Shown piece by piece: positions 7,507-10,901 of a DNA stretch of 10,901 bases. Origin of the DNA: Beroe ovata (lineage: Eukaryota > Ctenophora > Nuda > Beroida > Beroidae); NCBI GenBank assembly GCA_946803715.1, contig CAMPET010000527.1, forward strand, positions 3,468 through 14,368, written 5' to 3'. The notes beneath the pieces are model-generated. The model did not search any database, was not told the DNA's origin, and saw nothing but the letters and a program-made list of their open reading frames with translations. The number at the start of each line of letters is the position of its first letter. The stretch's first letter is position 1. Both the position numbers and the translations under genes were made by a program.

Positions 7507-8747
7507 GTGAAGTCACTCACTTCACTTTCTAACGATACTTAGATCGGGAATTCGAAGAAAAATTTTTGTCCCATATTCAAGCAAATACCATGGATCCCCA
7601 GGTGTTTTTGGACGCTGAATCGATTCCCGATCGAATTTCGGCCCTATCTTGTTTCCCTGAGGAGTGGAATATCATGTGATTCAGAACCTTATGTCTGAGA
7701 AGAAATTAGAATTTTCCCTAATTTCCTGATGAGCTAGCTCTCTAATTCTTTCAGATTTGAATTCTACGTCAAAAAATAGGCCAGGAACACCATTTTTCAG
7801 TATGTCACGTGCAAAAATGTTTTTGGCCTATTTGTGCGTCCCATTGATTTTCGCGTTTTTGTTGTGTTTGCTTCCCAAGGGAGAGAAATCGTCATTTGGG
7901 CGTGGTTTCACGGCTAGTATGAACTTAACATGATCGTCAAGAGGGCTGATATTTGTAGTACAAGAGTAGGAGAGATGATTTGGTGGAAAATTAGTGTCGT
8001 AAGTGCCGGTAAAGACTTCATTAGAGACCTTCAAAAATGAAGTAGAAAAGTGTGAAGTCATTCACTTCATTTTATACCGATACTCGGATCGGAAATTCGA
8101 AGAAAATTTTTTGCGACATTTTCATGCAAATACCATCGATTCCCAGGTATTTTTGGACGCTGAATCGATTCCCGATCGAATTTCGGCCCTATCTTGTTTC
8201 CCTGAGGAGTTGTATATCATGTGATTCAGAACCTTATGTCTGAGAAGAAATTAAAATTTTCCCCAATTTCCCGATCAGCTAGCTCTCTAATTCTTTCAGA
8301 TTTGAATTCTACGTCAAAAAATAGGCCAGGAACACTATTTTTCAGTATGTCACGTGCAAAAATGTTTTTGGCCTATTTGTGCGTCCCATTGATTTTCGCG
8401 TTTTTGTTGTGTTTGCTTCCCAGGGGAGAGAAATCGTCATTTGGGCGTGGTTTCACGGCTAGTATGAACTTAACATGATCGTCAAGAGGGCTGATATTTG
8501 TAGTACAAGAGTAGGAGAGATGATTTGGTGGAAAATTAGTGTCGTAAGTGCCGGTAAAGACTTCATTAGAGACCTTCAAAAATGAAGTAGAAAAGTGTGA
8601 AGTCATTCACTTCATTTTATACCGATACTCGGATCGGAAATTCGAAGAAAATTTTTTGCGACATTTTCATGCAAATACCATCGATTCCCAGGTATTTTTG
8701 GACGCTGAATCGATTCCCGATCGAATTTTGGCCCTAACTCGTTTCTA
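7507..8747. repeat. 545-bp tandem repeat, about 2.3 copies
   Basis: Each unit begins at GTGAAGTCA: copy 1 at 7507-8051, copy 2 at 8052-8596, partial copy 3 at 8597 to about 8747. Spacing is exactly 545 in both steps. Copies 2 and 3 are identical over their first ~130 bases, whereas copy 1 differs at about 15% of its first ~110 bases but at only a few sites after that. Short open frames in both directions (such as the duplicated 77-codon minus frames at 7828-8061 and 8373-8606) have no known domain. The unit resembles a local satellite or part of an unrecognised interspersed element. Confidence 0.92.
7542..7632. repeat. Inverted repeat inside the 545-bp unit
   Basis: GATCGGGAATTCGA (7542-7555) pairs with TCGATTCCCGATC (7620-7632) with a single bulged base, across about 64 nt. 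Copies 2 and 3 hold the same arms with more mismatches on the left side. A shorter hairpin, GTGAAGT/ACTTCAC with a 5-nt loop, begins the unit at 7507. Confidence 0.7.
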
Positions 8748-8892
8748 AACAGTGGTCAATGGTCATGATAGGTAAAACAACGTAGGTACCTATATGCTTC
8801 AGAAGTTAAGAAAAAATGAAAGCCTGAACATCTGAGACTAAAAGGGCAAAGCAGCAATCAATAGGAATACCACTCAATCCGCGATAATGTGT

Positions 8893-8913
8893 CATGTTGT
8901 CATTGACAACGTG
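8893..8913. repeat. 21-bp near-perfect palindrome
   Basis: CATGTTGTCA, a central T, then TGACAACGTG: ten-base arms with one G/T mismatch. It could be a dimeric transcription-factor site, but its function is unknown. Confidence 0.6.
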
Positions 8914-9165
8914 CATTTCCGTCCAACACCAGCTCGTCGAACTGGATAAGGGAAATCTGGTAACTTTCATGACATAAGTCCCGGAAATATCCGTTTAAAG
9001 CATGATGTTTAAAGACTTGAGCACATAATTTGGTTCGTCAAATATTATCACTTTTCTGTAACAGTTATAATTGCTAAACAGAGTACATCATGTCATAATA
9101 TGCCAAGCAATTATGTCATTGTACAAGGCGCGGTCATGCATTGTTGACAAAGATTATGATCTGTG

Positions 9166-9186
9166 TGACATCAATATATGATGTCA
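9166..9186. promoter_or_regulatory. Inverted pair of TGACATCA (bZIP-like) motifs
   Basis: TGACATCA at 9166-9173 and TGATGTCA at 9179-9186 form a perfect 8-bp inverted repeat around ATATA. TGACATCA is one base from the CRE consensus TGACGTCA of ATF/CREB factors. Confidence 0.25.
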
Positions 9187-9569
9187 ACAGACAAAATTAC
9201 AAAATCTCGGTTTAATCTAAGTGTAAATCGGGCAACTTTTATTAATTTACATTCGCACCTACAACTCCCTAATCATAAGCGATAGATTAAATTTCATCGA
9301 ATATTTTACCCGAATTTGGTAATGATATTTTCAGTAAAAACTAAGAAGAACGAATGGCAAGGGAGATTGAAACGCGATCAATTATAATCGCTTATAATCG
9401 ATAAATTGTCGCCTTTTCGCGATTTGTTCGGAAAAATCGATTTACAAGCGACTTTACCGTGGGGGAATAAAGAATATGATAAACTTCAATCTTTATTTAT
9501 CATTTTCCTTATTCCTTTAACATATTTTTGGTTAACATAGGTAGGATAAAATATCTATTTGGTACTCAC

Positions 9570-9686
9570 CAAAACAACTTGAAGCTGAATGATATGGAGC
9601 TCTTGTGAGAATGTCATTAGGAACGCCAAGAGATCCAGAGCCATTACCCATTCAAATGCGGTTGCTACCAAGTGAATGTTGTAACC
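9570..9686 (-). CDS. DRAM2-like: DRAM-family membrane protein, last-helix exon
   Basis: Minus-strand exon of exactly 39 codons between acceptor CGTTGCTAG and donor GTGAGTACC, phase 0 at both ends. It starts GYNIHLVATAFEWVMA, continues through a hydrophobic stretch (roughly residues 12-26) and ends with QLQVVL. The order G-Y-x2-H, T-A-x-E-W-x-M, F-L-x-T-F, then an amphipathic I-x-L-x-V is the signature I know from the final transmembrane region of DRAM1/DRAM2 in the Frag1/DRAM/Sfk1 family, where the EW pair is highly conserved. These are six-pass lysosomal/endomembrane proteins that promote autophagy. Earlier exons (helices 1-5) are not in the window and should lie beyond 10901. DRAM1 versus DRAM2, or the related TMEM150 proteins, cannot be separated from one exon. 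Confidence 0.75.
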
Positions 9687-10852
9687 CTAGCAACGATTAA
9701 TTAGTTAATTGGTATTGATAATTGATATACGGAAATGATACACACATCGCTAACGATGGATTGACATCATTCACATCATGACATCAATTCATTACAACAT
9801 GTAACAAGATAATATTGATAACATTGATAACACTAAACACTTAATCATGCATCTACATGTATATAAGGAAGAGGGATTGATCAAAAACTCCCAACCTTCT
9901 CTGAAGATAGTGAGATTTAACCAATGAACAATGATTCATGCAAATGAACAAAGACACAATGATGAATAAGAATTAGTGGATTCATATGCTAATTAAAAAT
10001 GAACGATCATCTTCTCCCCGGAATCAAATCAAAATAGTATCGAAACTCAATACTATTGCAGTACTATAGTTTTGAAACCTAATCAACCCAGTACCAAAAC
10101 CTAATTAAGATATTCCCTTGATACTATCACTTGTCACACTCACTCCTTCATTCTGTCACACCCCTTCTTATATGATCCAATTATCTCTCTGTTCATAATT
10201 AGAACGTGGACGAACACTGAACTTTTCACCCCCGCCAGACATTTTATAATTCACATAAACCGCAATCCGTCTTCATCTAATTACGGATAATCAGATAATC
10301 GAGTAATTGGTGAAGGAGTTGTTATGAGGGATGATAAAATACCGCAACGCCAACACAACACCACACATGTGAAAAATGAATTTTCATTGAAATTTAAGCG
10401 GGAACAACTCAAAGACCACTCAACGTTCACCAAGACAGGCTATCGCCCGATTTCATAACTTTTTCCGATCATGCAATATGATGCGATAGTATTGTAACCC
10501 CTTACCCCAGTTAGTTAATATAATCGGTGGCAAGTATGCAATAAATCCTGGGCGAAATTCGATTTTACCCCGAGCGGAAATATTCTCCCGTTCAGACGTT
10601 ATTTGGGGAATTGATTGAGAAGCGTCTATCGCAACTATCATGAAAAACACGGCGTTTCTAGACCACAAAACAAGGGTCAATGTGTCGATGTAATGTGATG
10701 ATAATCTGATTGGAGTTGTGGGATAAAGTCAAGCATCACAGAGAGGGGAGACGAGGGGAATAATATGTTCTCTTTTTCGATACAATGTAATACAAATTAT
10801 TACGAAGGAGCAGGGCTGTTTACTGTGTACCGTCTCTCGGGATGAACTATCA
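9687..10852. other. Upstream intron or flank of the DRAM-like gene, no exon recognised
   Basis: AT-rich. It was examined on the minus strand for the exon that should precede GYNIH; donor-like sites near 10140 and 10505 follow frames with no DRAM resemblance. Short repeats include TATTGATAA/CATTGATAAC near 9814-9831, GATAATC twice near 10285-10300, and two TGACATCA motifs at 9762-9786. Confidence 0.45.
9762..9786 (+). promoter_or_regulatory. Direct pair of TGACATCA motifs
   Basis: TGACATCA at 9762-9769 and again at 9779-9786, 17 bp apart, just upstream (in gene orientation) of the DRAM-like exon. With the inverted pair at 9166-9186 this makes four copies in about 620 bp. They are possible ATF/CREB-like sites, with activity inferred only. 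Confidence 0.25.
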
Positions 10853-10901
10853 TGTGTGTGTGTGCGTTTGTGCGTTTGTGTGTGTGTGTGTGTGTGTGTG
10901 T
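10853..10901. repeat. (GT)n microsatellite at the window edge
   Basis: TG repeats interrupted by two CGTT units and running to the last base, so the tract probably continues outside the window. Confidence 0.95.

Larger units (their letters stand above)
4804..9569 (-). other. Putative 4.8-kb intron of the DRAM-like gene
   Basis: On the minus strand it starts with donor GTGAGTACC (9569 downward) and ends with acceptor CCTCCTCAG at 4804. No further exon was recognised inside. Open frames at 5475-5777, 5972-6232 and 7112-7384 lack known domains. It holds the RUNX-motif cluster, a C/T-rich patch at roughly 5985-6360, CA repeats, a GATA-motif cluster and the 545-bp tandem repeat, each listed separately. 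The remainder, including 4860-5670 and 6935-7500, is plain AT-rich sequence. Confidence 0.45.

Noticed and set aside
7828-8748. Duplicated 66-85-codon frames in both directions
   Set aside because: They appear repeatedly only because the 545-bp unit is tandemly repeated; neither strand shows a known domain.
10453-10680. 75-codon minus frame as a possible upstream DRAM exon
   Set aside because: A donor-like GTAAGG lies near 10505, but the translation does not resemble any DRAM helix and the phase could not be tied to the 9686 acceptor.

Overview
The window looks like animal nuclear DNA. It is AT-rich and mostly non-coding, has CA/GT microsatellites and diverged repeats, and its short protein-like blocks are bounded by GT/AG splice sites in compatible phases. 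No operon, Shine-Dalgarno site or long ORF is visible. The two genes recognised (a PCSK9-like C-terminal domain and a DRAM-family membrane protein) suit a metazoan. A marine invertebrate, perhaps a deuterostome, is my guess, but the sequence alone does not settle the phylum.

Layout: positions 1-1377 hold no recognisable gene, only a small 93/88-bp tandem duplication. Positions 1378-2051 (+ strand) carry three exons, the last reaching a stop codon. They encode two cysteine-rich modules matching the cysteine/histidine-rich C-terminal domain of PCSK9-type proteins; the protease part is not in the window. A likely 3' UTR follows, with a strong hairpin that contains an AATAAA and a second AATAAA at 2813. 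Positions 2905-3290 are unusually CpG-rich with a weak promoter-like arrangement. Positions 3291-4554 show nothing convincing.

From 4555 to the right end a second gene runs on the minus strand, convergent with the first. An exon at 9570-9686 encodes the conserved last-membrane-helix region of a DRAM (Frag1/DRAM/Sfk1 family) autophagy/lysosome protein. A terminal exon at 4555-4803, in matching phase, supplies a Ser/Pro-rich cytosolic tail with an acidic dileucine motif. The earlier exons would lie beyond position 10901. The 4.8-kb intron between these exons holds a cluster of six RUNX-type motifs with nested inverted repeats (5672-5935), CA microsatellites, one ambiguous base (6903), a cluster of GATA-type motifs and a 545-bp tandem repeat (7507-8747).

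No rRNA, CRISPR, complete transposon or tRNA was recognised. The two genes are neighbours and nothing in the sequence shows that they act in one pathway. No wholly new system is evident. The most unusual points are the PCSK9-like domain, the repeated motif-bearing DRAM tail, and the RUNX-site/inverted-repeat cluster.
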